64,000 nt of DNA from Fluoribacter gormanii (GTDB lineage Bacteria > Pseudomonadota > Gammaproteobacteria > Legionellales > Legionellaceae). The notes beneath the pieces are model-generated. The model was not told the DNA's origin, did not search any database, and saw nothing but the letters and a program-made list of their open reading frames with translations. The position numbers and the translations under genes were made by a program. Within the stretch, counting starts at the first letter, position 1; each line of letters opens with the position of its first letter. Location: assembly GCF_900156395.1 (NCBI RefSeq), contig NZ_FTNL01000017.1, forward strand, positions 1-64,000, in the 5' to 3' direction. Shown here piece after piece: positions 18,998-28,436 of this stretch.

Positions 18998-20515
18998 ATG
19001 AAGATTTATTTTCCAGATATTACATTTGAAGGCAACCCATTCGTTTGGGAATTGAATGAAACAACCAATCAAGCCACTTGCCTAATGTATTGCATTAAAA
19101 AAGATACTCAAGTTCAATTTGTACCTAAAATGTCGCTTGATCTATTCAAAAAATTTCCTGGTATAACCTATGATAAGGACGAAATTATCATTAGGGACGT
19201 CAAAATTTTTGATAAGGTTTATCAAATCTTAGATCACCTTCGCGAACTAAAAGATAAAATCGCGGGACCTAAAGCAACTATTTCAAGACAAAAAAGTTCT
19301 TTTTTCCAATATCAGAAAGATAAAGCACTTGATGAAGTTGCTTCCACGTCAAAGCCCCCCAGACGCAGCTTAAGTTTAAGCAGTACTAACCTCCCCCTTT
19401 TTACGCATATTACTTTAAATGAATTAATCAAAAATGATCACATTACGTGTTCTTTATGGGGTGATACAGTTGCGTATGAAACCTATTTCGAGGAAAAGAC
19501 AAGCAATGATGCTAAAGCACGTGGCGCCATATTCCTGAAGTCTTCATTAGCATTTAATATCATGGTGCAGTATGAAAAAAATCGTCGACTTTATCCTTTA
19601 AAAGCAAATGTGATCAAAGAAATCCGAGCCTTGTTGGAAGTTCTTGACCCAATCTATGTGAATTGGTATACCAAAGAAAGTATTCAAGCTAACAGAGAAC
19701 TGGTTTTTTATTATTTTCAAAATGCAGTATCAGAAGCAATGCTGAACGGTAATCTTAACAACAAACCAACAGAATTTGAAACTGAAGAACCACCAAAGTT
19801 AAATAAAGCTCTACGAACATATGCAATAGAAAAGGCTCGTGCTTTACGTGCAGAATTAATGTTGATGAAGTTCAATATATTAATTAACCCGGAATTACCT
19901 CCTGAGCTTTCACTCAGCGATAAAGAAATAAAAACCCTGCCTGAAATCAATTCATTGCGCAAGCTTGTTTTCAAACAACCTATTGAAATCCTTGAAGATA
20001 TAAGTACACGATTAAAAAAGATTTCTCTATTGATTATTGAGTCTGGGATTGTTGAAGAATCTAATGCAGAATTAAGCACACAATTAAATCATTCATTAGC
20101 GATTAATGCACCTGTGATCATGGATTTTCATTCATTCCAAAGTCTATTACACGCTCTATTGGATCAACAAATAACGAGCAGCAGTAAGAAAGAATTAATA
20201 CCTGATATTGTTACTAAAGTAACAAAAGAAACAATAAACCAAATTATTAAAACTTATAAAATGACAAATAGCCAATATATTGCTCCATTATCCAAGATAG
20301 ATAGTAATTTTTACTTATGCAAGGACTGGGCTGATAAATTAGCTGTTGAATTAGCAGAAGTTAAACTCAAGCATCCTAAAGAGGAGAAAAAGGTAACTGC
20401 TTATAGTCAAGCGATTGCTGATAAAGTAGTCGGTTTCATGAGTCATCAATTGCAGGAATATCAACCTAATGAAAATGACTCATTAACCTCCAGCTCGATG
20501 TCCATTAAGCTATAA
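18998..20515 (+). CDS. orphan soluble protein, candidate Dot/Icm effector
   Basis: A 505-residue protein with no signal peptide or membrane segment. The N-terminal part (about 1-90) looks like a compact alpha/beta unit. A Ser/Pro-rich linker follows around residues 110-130 (PPRRSLSLSS), and the rest is largely helical. The C-terminus is polar, acidic and Ser-rich and ends with hydrophobic residues (SMSIKL), as in many Dot/Icm substrates. It stands as a single gene between an efflux cassette and lipA. No catalytic motif is recognised, so the effector label rests on size, isolation and the tail alone. Confidence 0.55.
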   Translation: MKIYFPDITFEGNPFVWELNETTNQATCLMYCIKKDTQVQFVPKMSLDLFKKFPGITYDKDEIIIRDVKIFDKVYQILDHLRELKDKIAGPKATISRQKSSFFQYQKDKALDEVASTSKPPRRSLSLSSTNLPLFTHITLNELIKNDHITCSLWGDTVAYETYFEEKTSNDAKARGAIFLKSSLAFNIMVQYEKNRRLYPLKANVIKEIRALLEVLDPIYVNWYTKESIQANRELVFYYFQNAVSEAMLNGNLNNKPTEFETEEPPKLNKALRTYAIEKARALRAELMLMKFNILINPELPPELSLSDKEIKTLPEINSLRKLVFKQPIEILEDISTRLKKISLLIIESGIVEESNAELSTQLNHSLAINAPVIMDFHSFQSLLHALLDQQITSSSKKELIPDIVTKVTKETINQIIKTYKMTNSQYIAPLSKIDSNFYLCKDWADKLAVELAEVKLKHPKEEKKVTAYSQAIADKVVGFMSHQLQEYQPNENDSLTSSSMSIKL

Positions 20516-20543
20516 TTGGATATACGTCATTGAACAACTGTAA

Positions 20544-20583
20544 CCTGGGAGAAATTATTCCCCCGGGTTTCAACTCGCCCGGG
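20544..20583. terminator. GC-rich hairpins between convergent genes
   Basis: Two CCCGGG palindromes (20562-20567 and 20578-20583) and a CCTGGG that can pair with the first of them (20544-20549) lie between the stop of the 505-aa gene and the lipA stop. They can form alternative hairpins, probably a bidirectional terminator. No long T tract follows. Confidence 0.4.
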
Positions 20584-20598
20584 CCAAAAAATATGCGG

Positions 20599-21588
20599 TT
20601 AATTATCTAAACCTAAATTATCTTGTTTAAATATTCGGTCTGCCCGATAACTTGAGCGGACTAAAGGCCCGGAAGCTACTTCAAAAAATCCTTTTTTTAA
20701 TCCGATCTGTCTGAGTTCAGCAAAAGTTTCGGGAGTTACATAACGCGCGATAGGTAAATGGTTTTTTGTTGGTTGTAAATATTGTCCCAGAGTAAGAATA
20801 TCTACATTATGGGCACGCAAATCATCCATTGTTTGTACAATTTCTTCATCTGTTTCACCTAAACCTAACATCAAGCTGGTTTTGGTCAAGACATCTGGTC
20901 TATAGCGTTTTGCAAATGCGAGGACGTTTAGTGTTTGACCATAGCCTGCTCTATTATCACGCACTGGATGAGTTAAACGCTCCACCGTTTCAACATTTTG
21001 TGCAAATACATCAACACCACTATCCAATAATACTGCAATATCTCTTTCTACACCTTGAAAATCAGGCGTTAATGCCTCTACCTTAGTTTTTGGAGAGCGT
21101 TGCTTAATTGCACGTATAGTTTGTGCATAATGATTTGCGCCACCATCAGGTAAATCATCTCGGTTTACTGAGGTTAACACGACATAATCCAAATTCATTA
21201 ATGCTACTGTATTTGCTGTATTTTCTGGTTCTTGCAGATCCAACCAACCATGAGGATTGCCAGTATCTACTGAGCAGAAACGACATGCTCGTGTACATAC
21301 TGCTCCCATTAGCATAATTGTAGCAGTACCATGCGACCAGCATTCAGCAATATTAGGACACTTTGCTTCCTCACAAACAGTAGCCAAACGGTGTTTTTGC
21401 ACCTGCTCTTTTACTTGGTGATACTCAGGAGTAGTATGATTCACGACACGCAACCATTTAGGTTTAGGTAACCGCTCATACACTAACCCTGTTGGTTTTA
21501 CTCCATCTTTAATTGCTGTTACGCCATGAGACGTTTTATATTTCTTTCCGCTCTCGACAACAACGGGAATATTAATGGGCTTGCTCAT
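20599..21588 (-). CDS. lipA: lipoyl synthase
   Basis: A 329-residue radical-SAM enzyme that inserts two sulphurs into octanoyl groups of lipoate-dependent proteins. The radical-SAM cluster motif CTRACRFC (Cys-x3-Cys-x2-Cys) and the auxiliary cluster motif [12 protein letters not shown] (Cys-x4-Cys-x5-Cys) are both intact. The conserved C-terminal RSSY segment is present as [14 protein letters not shown] precedes the ATG. No lipB is adjacent. Confidence 0.97.
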   Translation of the reverse strand: MSKPINIPVVVESGKKYKTSHGVTAIKDGVKPTGLVYERLPKPKWLRVVNHTTPEYHQVKEQVQKHRLATVCEEAKCPNIAECWSHGTATIMLMGAVCTRACRFCSVDTGNPHGWLDLQEPENTANTVALMNLDYVVLTSVNRDDLPDGGANHYAQTIRAIKQRSPKTKVEALTPDFQGVERDIAVLLDSGVDVFAQNVETVERLTHPVRDNRAGYGQTLNVLAFAKRYRPDVLTKTSLMLGLGETDEEIVQTMDDLRAHNVDILTLGQYLQPTKNHLPIARYVTPETFAELRQIGLKKGFFEVASGPLVRSSYRADRIFKQDNLGLDN

Positions 21589-21731
21589 GTTATCACCTGA
21601 AAAACAAAGGTAAGTGCTCAGCTCCTAGCAAGGGAAGGTGGTATTTGGCGCATCTTGCAGACAAATCCAACCATCCGGATTGAGCTATTACAAACAAAGA
21701 GAGATGATAATCCCAAATCATCAAGGCAAGA

Positions 21732-22898
21732 TCAAGTCAAATTTAAAAAGTAACCAATAATCATCAAGATAAATAAAAGCACGATTGAGATTCCAAAGTA
21801 GGACAATACAAATGGATAGACAACCAAACTTACAGCAATAGCAAGCAAAAACAGTAAGCCAATAGTGGCTAGTTTTGTTCGTAATGCAGCAAAGCGCTCG
21901 ATCTTAACCAAGATAAAATAAATAAGTAAAATCAAGATTAAAGGTAGTATGTACACTCCCTGGTATAGCAATTGGTACAAACTTGCCTGCAAGCTGGAAA
22001 AATGTTGATCATTTAGCCATTGCTCAAAAATTGTAGACCAATTCATCACACAGGTTTGCTGATAAATTGTAGTGATCAACCCTAACAAAAAGGCCAATAA
22101 AAAATACAAAGTATTGGAATACTGTTTTTTATAATATTGTCCGACAAAATAAATAGTCATTAAACCTAGTAACACGGCGGGAACATGCATCCAAGGCAAC
22201 AACTCAAAAAATGTACTGGTATATACTTGTTGAAAATAGTGGACTATTGCCACAGAAGAGGCAAATAAAAGACCGGCAATAAGTTGCTTTTTTCTCTGTG
22301 TTTCAATTAAAAGAAAAGCAAGAAATCCTGCAAAGCAAAAAAAGGAACAAGGACTAAAAGAATCCATAAAGGCGATTGTAGTTGTAAAATGAATCCTTGA
22401 CGGCTTTTCTGTCAATCCCGTAATAAATCGATTTGCATTAGCTAAATGCCGCAAGGTATTAACTGTTTCAAGGGTTAATTTACCTTTACTTTCAATTTGC
22501 TTCTTACAATAATTAATCGCATGCAATAAATCCTTGCCAGTGGTTTCTGCTGAGGCAAAACCAACCCAACGCGAATTACAAATATAAATAGAGGGAACAG
22601 CAAAATCATCCATTTGCTGATCGCTCAATAATTGATAAAAACGACGCAATGAATCTCTGTTCTGATTAATATAATACCGTTGAACCTGCAGATCTGGATA
22701 TTTTGCTTCTATTTCGTGGAAAAATGCATCAGCCTTTTGACAATGGGGGCAGGTGGACGACAGAAACATTTCTACATTGATGACCACTTTATTATCTGTC
22801 TTGGAATACCATGTGGGCGATAATTCAGCAGCCCACACAGTGGCATGAAATACAAAAAAAATTACAAGCAACTTGAAAAAAGTTTTCATAGAATTCAT
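21732..22898 (-). CDS. thioredoxin-fold plus DsbD/CcdA-like membrane protein
   Basis: A 388-residue protein. A signal peptide (about 1-23) precedes a thioredoxin-like domain with active site STCPHCQ (about residues 47-53), and then about seven membrane helices from residue 170 on. The membrane part has a Cys after a Pro in the first helix (FSPCSFFCF) and another in TIYQQTCVMNW, placed like the two redox cysteines of DsbD/CcdA. The protein could carry electrons from the cytoplasm to periplasmic thiols, or be a specialised disulphide handler. The domain order (thioredoxin first) differs from DsbD, where thioredoxin is last. No partner gene is adjacent. Confidence 0.65.
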   Translation of the reverse strand: MNSMKTFFKLLVIFFVFHATVWAAELSPTWYSKTDNKVVINVEMFLSSTCPHCQKADAFFHEIEAKYPDLQVQRYYINQNRDSLRRFYQLLSDQQMDDFAVPSIYICNSRWVGFASAETTGKDLLHAINYCKKQIESKGKLTLETVNTLRHLANANRFITGLTEKPSRIHFTTTIAFMDSFSPCSFFCFAGFLAFLLIETQRKKQLIAGLLFASSVAIVHYFQQVYTSTFFELLPWMHVPAVLLGLMTIYFVGQYYKKQYSNTLYFLLAFLLGLITTIYQQTCVMNWSTIFEQWLNDQHFSSLQASLYQLLYQGVYILPLILILLIYFILVKIERFAALRTKLATIGLLFLLAIAVSLVVYPFVLSYFGISIVLLFILMIIGYFLNLT

Positions 22899-22940
22899 AA
22901 GTGCATTGAAAAGGATACTATATCATCCTAAAAAACTCTG

Positions 22941-23381
22941 TTAATAGGTATGAATATAATTTTCTAATTGCTCTATCACTCTAGTCTTATCTTCAAGTAT
23001 ATGATAGAGCAAATCACCTATTGATAAAATTGCAACAAATTCATTATTTTCATCACGAATTAACACATGCCTTCTTTTAGTTGCGGTCATAGCTTGCATT
23101 GCTTTTTCTACAACATCATTAGTGCTAAGTATGGTGACATCTCTATGCACCACATCTGCAACTTTCCCTGTATCAAGATTAATGCATTTGTGCAAACAAG
23201 AGCGCACTATATCTCGCTCACTTAGTATGCCTACTAATTGATTGTCATTATCGACTACAACCAATGCACCGATATCATATTCCGTCATCATATCAATGCT
23301 TTTTCTTACAGAATCTTCTGGATGGATAAAAATAATTTTTCGTTTTGGTACTGGTAAGGCATTGTGAATTAGGTCAGCCAT
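22941..23381 (-). CDS. CBS-domain pair protein
   Basis: A 146-residue cytoplasmic protein made almost wholly of two CBS motifs (about 15-70 and 80-140), with IGALVVVD, VGILSERDIVR and ILSIGDLL segments. Such stand-alone pairs bind adenine nucleotides or NAD and act as energy sensors; the target is unknown. I prefer the second ATG (23381) because GGAGA lies 5 bp before it, whereas the ATG four codons earlier has no ribosome binding site. It lies between the DsbD-like gene and the BON lipoprotein, all on the minus strand. Confidence 0.8.
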   Translation of the reverse strand: MADLIHNALPVPKRKIIFIHPEDSVRKSIDMMTEYDIGALVVVDNDNQLVGILSERDIVRSCLHKCINLDTGKVADVVHRDVTILSTNDVVEKAMQAMTATKRRHVLIRDENNEFVAILSIGDLLYHILEDKTRVIEQLENYIHTY

Positions 23382-23447
23382 TTGATTCTCCATTTGAATA
23401 CACTTAACCTATTCTTTAAATATAGTACAAATGGAGAACATTAAAGT

Positions 23448-23771
23448 CTATGGTCTTACAATTATATGATTTTCTACAACACGTACACCTGGAACCTGAC
23501 GCGCTATTTGTTCTGCAGTATCACTGAGCCTGATTTTTTTGACATACCCACTAAGAATCACAACATCTTGCCTAGTTTGAACATGCACTTGGGAAACAGC
23601 AAGATCATCATTACGCATTAACGCTTCTTGTACTGTTTGCGTTAAATCTGCGCTTGGAGCAGCCAAAGGTGTAAAAGACCTAAACATATTCGAAGTTGTC
23701 TGGTTCGACTGACAACCAATTAATGAAAATAAAACAAAAACAACCAGAGTATTTAATAAGTACTTTTGCAT
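23448..23771 (-). CDS. BON-domain lipoprotein
   Basis: A 107-residue envelope protein. The signal peptide ends in the lipobox LIGC, so it is lipid-anchored. A linker is followed by one BON domain (about residues 40-107: VSQVHVQTRQDVVILSGYV, then VPGVRVVENHI). BON domains bind membranes or stabilise the envelope, as in OsmY and DolP. Only one BON copy is present, while OsmY and DolP have two. GGAGA lies 5 bp before the ATG chosen; a TTG four codons upstream is less likely. Confidence 0.8.
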   Translation of the reverse strand: MQKYLLNTLVVFVLFSLIGCQSNQTTSNMFRSFTPLAAPSADLTQTVQEALMRNDDLAVSQVHVQTRQDVVILSGYVKKIRLSDTAEQIARQVPGVRVVENHIIVRP

Positions 23772-24007
23772 AAAGGTCTCCAATATAAATTCAAACGGTA
23801 CTGATACTTCATGTAGCTGTTAAAATCTATCTACAGTTCTCAGCAATAAGAAACCGTAGCTAAAATAAACCAAGTCAACATAGGAAAGAGTCCTGAATTT
23901 ACAGGATACAACTAATGACAACAGACACACAAGTAAAGTGTGATAGTATGTACTTTAACTGATTAATATACAAATAAATATCCAAAAGACTATACTATTT
24001 CATAACA

Positions 24008-25828
24008 ATGACGGCGATAAGAACTGAAACCATGAAAAAAATGGCTAAGGTTGTTCTGAACAAAAAAAATCCATCAAAAAAAATTAAAGAAATAAAAGGA
24101 CGAACTGCGGGCCCAGACACCAAAGAAAATGCCTCCGCTGTTGCTTGCGACTTTTTTAATCTAATCGATAAGTTTTATCAAGCTAATTTGGGAAAATTTA
24201 CTGCAAGTATTAGCCCAGCCTCAGTAGCAACCTCATACTTTTCATGGGGAACGCAACTATTACAAGCCCCGGGGACTTTCTTAAAATTAAGTCTTCATCC
24301 ATTATTGAATTTCTCTGATTTTGTTGAACGACTCATACATCACGACAAACCTGGCAATGGTAACGATGTGCGTTTTCATACGGATAAATGGAGTCTCTAT
24401 CCATGGCGTTTATGGGCAGAACAATTTTTACAAATTGAAGAATGGACTCTAAAAGCAGCACGTGAAATCCCGGGATTGAATGAACCTAACCAACGAATTA
24501 TTTCATTCACAATAAAGCAACTCCTTGATGCACTATCCCCTTCCAATTTTGTTTTGACTAATCCTGATTTATTGCAAGAAACATTAAATACATATGGAGA
24601 AAATCTAATTCGTGGGACACAATTGGGCTTGCAGGACCTGGTTGAAAAATTAACGGGCACTCCTCCATCAGGAGTTGAGCACTTCGTTCCAGGCAAGCAT
24701 GTTGCCTTAACAAAGGGCAAGGTAGTGTTTAAAAACCACCTGATTGAACTCATTCAATATGAAGCACAAACTCAAAGAGTGTATAAAGAACCCATATTAA
24801 TCCTTCCCGCCTGGATTATGAAATATTATATTCTTGATCTTCTTCCGGAAAACTCACTAGTGAATTGGCTGGTTCAACAAGGCCATACGGTATTCATAGT
24901 TTCCTGGCTCAACCCCTCTACTAAAGACCGAAATCTAGCATTTGATGATTATTATCGACAAGGAGCTATGGCTGCGATTGATAAAATATCAACCATAATA
25001 CCTGACACAAAAATTCATTTAATGGGGTATTGCATTGGTGGAACTTTAGCGATGATTACCGCAGCAACTATGGCTAAAGACCATGACGTTCGCCTGAAAA
25101 GTCTTTCTCTGCTCGCTGCTCAGGGAGATTTTACCGAAGCAGGTGAGCTATTAATTTTCATTAATAACAGTCAGGTATCCTTTTTGGAAAACATTATGTG
25201 GGAGCAAGGCTATTTAGATACTAAACTCATGGCTGGAAGTTTTCAAATGCTGCGATCCTATGATCTGATTTGGTCTAAAATGGTCCAAGACTACATGCAT
25301 GGAACACAAAGAGGAATGATCCCCTTACTTGCCTGGAATGCGGATACAACTCGTATGCCTTATAAAATGCACAGCGAATATCTTGAAAAATTGTTCCTCA
25401 AAAATGAATTCTCCGAAGGACAATTTACTGTTGAAGGCAAGCATATAGCACCAGAAAATATTAAACTGCCTGCATTCGTAGTCAGCACCGAGAAAGATCA
25501 TGTGAGTCCATGGAAGTCTGTTTATAAAACTCATTCGCTGATTAAACGAGAAGATATCACGTTTGTTCTGACGAATGGAGGCCATAATGCAGGTATAGTA
25601 AGTGAGCCAGGACATTCAGGGCGAAGTTATTTAATTCGTGAACAAAAAAAAGAAGAAACATATATTTCTCCTGAACATTGGCTCGAAATTGCCGAATCGC
25701 GAAAAGGTTCATGGTGGATTGCCTGGCATGATTGGCTAGTGAGACAATCAAGCAGTGGAATGAGCTCACCACCTAAAATAGATAAAACGTTAGCTGACGC
25801 TCCAGGAAAATATGTGTTACAAAAATAA
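24008..25828 (+). CDS. phaC: class I poly(3-hydroxyalkanoate) synthase PhaC
   Basis: A 606-residue enzyme that polymerises hydroxyacyl-CoA into PHA granules, the storage polymer Legionella uses for persistence. The lipase-like box is GYCIGG with nucleophile Cys342. The partners are Asp497 (STEKDHVSPW) and His526 (NGGHNAGI), the correct order and spacing for PhaC. The N-terminal domain carries the family ADKRF-type region upstream of the alpha/beta hydrolase fold. A lysine-rich head of about 40 residues precedes it and might contain a later start. It is followed by cbpA 26 bp downstream. Confidence 0.92.
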   Translation: MTAIRTETMKKMAKVVLNKKNPSKKIKEIKGRTAGPDTKENASAVACDFFNLIDKFYQANLGKFTASISPASVATSYFSWGTQLLQAPGTFLKLSLHPLLNFSDFVERLIHHDKPGNGNDVRFHTDKWSLYPWRLWAEQFLQIEEWTLKAAREIPGLNEPNQRIISFTIKQLLDALSPSNFVLTNPDLLQETLNTYGENLIRGTQLGLQDLVEKLTGTPPSGVEHFVPGKHVALTKGKVVFKNHLIELIQYEAQTQRVYKEPILILPAWIMKYYILDLLPENSLVNWLVQQGHTVFIVSWLNPSTKDRNLAFDDYYRQGAMAAIDKISTIIPDTKIHLMGYCIGGTLAMITAATMAKDHDVRLKSLSLLAAQGDFTEAGELLIFINNSQVSFLENIMWEQGYLDTKLMAGSFQMLRSYDLIWSKMVQDYMHGTQRGMIPLLAWNADTTRMPYKMHSEYLEKLFLKNEFSEGQFTVEGKHIAPENIKLPAFVVSTEKDHVSPWKSVYKTHSLIKREDITFVLTNGGHNAGIVSEPGHSGRSYLIREQKKEETYISPEHWLEIAESRKGSWWIAWHDWLVRQSSSGMSSPPKIDKTLADAPGKYVLQK

Positions 25829-25854
25829 ATGATCTTTAATTTGAGTATAAAAAT

Positions 25855-26745
25855 ATGGACAAAGACTATTACAAAATAATGGGAATAAGTGAAGATGCCT
25901 CTGAGAAAGACATTAAGATGGCATATCGAAAATTGGCTCGGAAGTATCACCCGGATATAAGTAAGGAACCAAATGCAGAAGAGCACTTTAAAGAAATGGG
26001 GGAAGCATACGAGGTTTTAAGGGACCCGGTTAAAAAAGCTGAGTATGATAGATATCGAAAAGGCAAAGCATATCACCAACAAGGAGCATCGACACATTGG
26101 CGCCCTGAAGAATCCGAACATATTTACAGTAGTCAATTTAATGAGGACTTATTTGAAAATCTATTCGGTCATTCGCGCTACCGCCAGCAACCCATGGCTG
26201 GACAAGATTATCATGGAAAAATAAACATCAGCCTGGAAGATGCATTTAAAGGAACAGTTAAAAACATCCAGATTCCGATGGCACAAGAATCACAAGTCAC
26301 CATGCAAACCCTGAAAGTGAAAATACCACCAGGAGTAAAATCAGGTCAACAAATTCGCCTTGCAGGACAAGGCGCTCCGGGAATCCATGGAGGTCCTCGC
26401 GGTGATATTTATTTAACGATTCATATTGATAAACACCCTCTTTTTGATTTAATGGATGGTGACATCTACCTCACACTCCCTATTACCCCATGGGAAGCTG
26501 CATTAGGTGCAACGGTTGAAGTCCCTACATTGGGAGGAAAAATCGATTTAAAAATTCCCCCGGCTTCTCAAGGAGGACAAAAATTAAGGCTTAAAAATCG
26601 TGGGTTACCTGGAAAAACACCAGGACACCAATACGTTCTTTTAAAAATTATTACGCCGCCACCAACAACTGAGGCAGCAACAGAGCTCTATAAAAAAATG
26701 GAGCAAGTAATGCCTTTTAATCCACGTGACAAAATGGGAGTATAA
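25855..26745 (+). CDS. cbpA: CbpA, DnaJ-like co-chaperone
   Basis: A 296-residue protein with a J-domain (about 1-68, HPD motif in KYHPDIS), a linker and two C-terminal DnaJ beta-sandwich domains. It lacks the Cys-rich zinc finger of DnaJ, which is the CbpA pattern. CbpA stimulates DnaK and binds DNA or the nucleoid in stationary phase. The modulator gene cbpM starts 2 bp after its stop, and phaC precedes it, so the three genes may be expressed together in the storage/stationary phase. Confidence 0.93.
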   Translation: MDKDYYKIMGISEDASEKDIKMAYRKLARKYHPDISKEPNAEEHFKEMGEAYEVLRDPVKKAEYDRYRKGKAYHQQGASTHWRPEESEHIYSSQFNEDLFENLFGHSRYRQQPMAGQDYHGKINISLEDAFKGTVKNIQIPMAQESQVTMQTLKVKIPPGVKSGQQIRLAGQGAPGIHGGPRGDIYLTIHIDKHPLFDLMDGDIYLTLPITPWEAALGATVEVPTLGGKIDLKIPPASQGGQKLRLKNRGLPGKTPGHQYVLLKIITPPPTTEAATELYKKMEQVMPFNPRDKMGV

Positions 26746-26747
26746 GC

Positions 26748-27062
26748 ATGAAGCAAGAGAATACAATAATTGGCGTGCTTATTGAAGAAACGATGACCAT
26801 CTCATTTGATGAAGTATGTCAAAAATATCATATACCTGAAGAATTATTACATGAAATGGTGGAGTATGGTTTATTTTCTACCAAAACAGCAAAAACAGAG
26901 CATCTTAAATTAAATCCAGAAGATCTTCGCAAAATTGAATCGGCATTCCGCCTACACCGAGATTTGGGAATTAATCTACCGGGAGTTGCACTTGCATTAG
27001 AATTATTGGAAAAAATAGATCAATTAAATGAAGAGCTTAATATTTTACGTAAACATTTCTGA
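26748..27062 (+). CDS. cbpM: CbpM, modulator of CbpA
   Basis: A 104-residue, all-helical protein of the MerR_2/CbpM type. Its N-terminal half has the ISFDEVCQKYHI helix and the C-terminal half an LNPEDLRKIESAFRLHRDLGINLPGVALALELLE block typical of the family. CbpM binds the J-domain of CbpA and blocks its co-chaperone and DNA-binding activity. Position directly behind cbpA supports the call. Confidence 0.9.
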   Translation: MKQENTIIGVLIEETMTISFDEVCQKYHIPEELLHEMVEYGLFSTKTAKTEHLKLNPEDLRKIESAFRLHRDLGINLPGVALALELLEKIDQLNEELNILRKHF

Positions 27063-27075
27063 TTGATTAGCTTAT

Positions 27076-27117
27076 CCAGTAGCCTTGGTATATCTCAGTA
27101 GAACCAGGGCTTACTGG
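27076..27117 (+). terminator. imperfect hairpin after cbpM
   Basis: CCAGTA-GCCTTGGT pairs with ACCAGGGC-TTACTGG, a 14-bp stem with one bulge and a G-U pair around a loop of about 13 nt. It begins 14 bp after the cbpM stop codon. No T run follows, so it may be a Rho-dependent end or a 3' stabilising hairpin. Confidence 0.4.
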
Positions 27118-27274
27118 AGCTTGTACACGGTAATTCATCTCCTCAACCTTACTCTTTTTTCTGGAATTTTAAATTTTGCTTATTCAATGTAAAAAATTAC
27201 TCAAGCAGATATTGCTACACATTGTGATCTGGTAATACAATGGCTAAAGGATACCTTTTAATTAAGCAAAACCT

Positions 27275-27544
27275 ATGCGCCCTTTGTTTATAATTTTGAT
27301 TGTTTCCTTAGTTGTTTTACAGCATAAACTTTGGCTGGGCGATGGAAATTTGATTCAATGGCAAAATCTTGAAAAAAAACTGGCAGCTCACGAACAAGAA
27401 AACAATAAACTTGCAACTCGTAATCGAGCACTTGAAGCAGATATTAGAGAGTTGAAAAGCGGCGAGCAAGCTCTAGAGGAACAAGCACGCTACGAACTTG
27501 GAATGGTCAAAGGAACTGAGGTCTATTATCAATTTGTAGACTGA
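27275..27544 (+). CDS. ftsB: cell division protein FtsB
   Basis: An 89-residue bitopic protein: one N-terminal membrane helix (about 3-20), a coiled coil (about 28-70) and a C-terminal segment with ARYELGMVKGTEVYYQF, as in FtsB. It forms the FtsQBL complex of the divisome. In many gammaproteobacteria it is next to eno and ispD; neither is seen here. It is convergent with the mevalonate kinase gene, with only about 10 bp between them. The ribosome binding site is weak. Confidence 0.88.
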   Translation: MRPLFIILIVSLVVLQHKLWLGDGNLIQWQNLEKKLAAHEQENNKLATRNRALEADIRELKSGEQALEEQARYELGMVKGTEVYYQFVD

Positions 27545-27554
27545 TAATTCGCTA

Positions 27555-28436
27555 TCAAGCAATCAGTAATTCAAGAGACTCAGGTGGTTGCTTGTCCCAA
27601 AGACTTAGCACAAATCCCCCTCCTCCAGAGCCTGTAGGTTTCACAGCCAGAGCACCTTCTTCAGCCAATCGATTCATATGTTGCTGCAAACTCTCGCTAA
27701 CCAGGTTCCATTGATAGAAACAATCAGCGGCTTTATTAATTGCCTGTGCCAGAGAGGAAATTGCGTCCGCGCCCCCTAATTCCAGGGCAGTTCTAGCCTC
27801 TTCAACTGCTGCCACCATTTGTTTATCAATTTGTTCAGCCAATTCAGGACGTTCAGTCCATAAATTTTGGACCTGTTGAATACAATGTGACGTAATTCCT
27901 ATTTGCTTACATGAAGATAAAAAAAACTGAGGACGAATTTTTTGTTGAAGTGGGGTAATTGTCCCGGATTTAAAATAAACTCCTTCTTCCATAGCAACTC
28001 CTGCAACATCAAGACCACTACTCTTTCCATGAAACAAATGTTCCAATTCTTTTGCAAAATCATTACATTGACTTAGTTCTATCATTTGTTGCGCACAAAA
28101 CCAGCGACTCATTGCCACACATAGAGCTGCTGAAGCCCCCATTCCAGCCCCCACAGGGATTGTGCTATCTAAATGAAAAAAACCAACCAATTGATTTAAG
28201 GAGCGTCCCAATAATTGCATGCCATGTTCCAAAACACTCCAAAATAAAAGCTGCATATCCGCACCACTGCTTCCCGTATAATCAGCTCCTAAGGAAGTTG
28301 CAGCAGCAGAATAAGTTAGAGTTAATTTCTTTTCCTTGATCGGAAATACAAGAGCAGGATGCCCCCTTACTACAGCGTGTTCACCAGCTAAAATCCATTT
28401 GCCAAAAGTTGTAGTTTCAAAATCATAAAACATCAT
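27555..28436 (-). CDS. mvaK1: mevalonate kinase (GHMP family)
   Basis: A 293-residue GHMP kinase that phosphorylates mevalonate. The N-terminal GEHAVVRGHPALVFPI, the ATP loop PVGAGMGASAALC and the C-terminal KPTGSGGGGFVLSL are the three GHMP motifs, and the first is specifically of the mevalonate kinase type. It overlaps the diphosphomevalonate decarboxylase gene upstream by 14 bp, so the two are coupled. The other pathway kinase and HMG-CoA reductase are about 8 kb away on the other strand. Confidence 0.85.
   Translation of the reverse strand: MMFYDFETTTFGKWILAGEHAVVRGHPALVFPIKEKKLTLTYSAAATSLGADYTGSSGADMQLLFWSVLEHGMQLLGRSLNQLVGFFHLDSTIPVGAGMGASAALCVAMSRWFCAQQMIELSQCNDFAKELEHLFHGKSSGLDVAGVAMEEGVYFKSGTITPLQQKIRPQFFLSSCKQIGITSHCIQQVQNLWTERPELAEQIDKQMVAAVEEARTALELGGADAISSLAQAINKAADCFYQWNLVSESLQQHMNRLAEEGALAVKPTGSGGGGFVLSLWDKQPPESLELLIA

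Noticed and set aside
19717-20079. A 120-codon minus-strand frame inside the 505-aa orphan
   Set aside because: It lies entirely within a longer frame of better composition and has no separate start signals.
25627-25986. A 119-codon minus-strand frame spanning the phaC-cbpA junction
   Set aside because: It overlaps two confidently assigned genes on the other strand and has an unlikely Phe/Ile/Val-rich composition.
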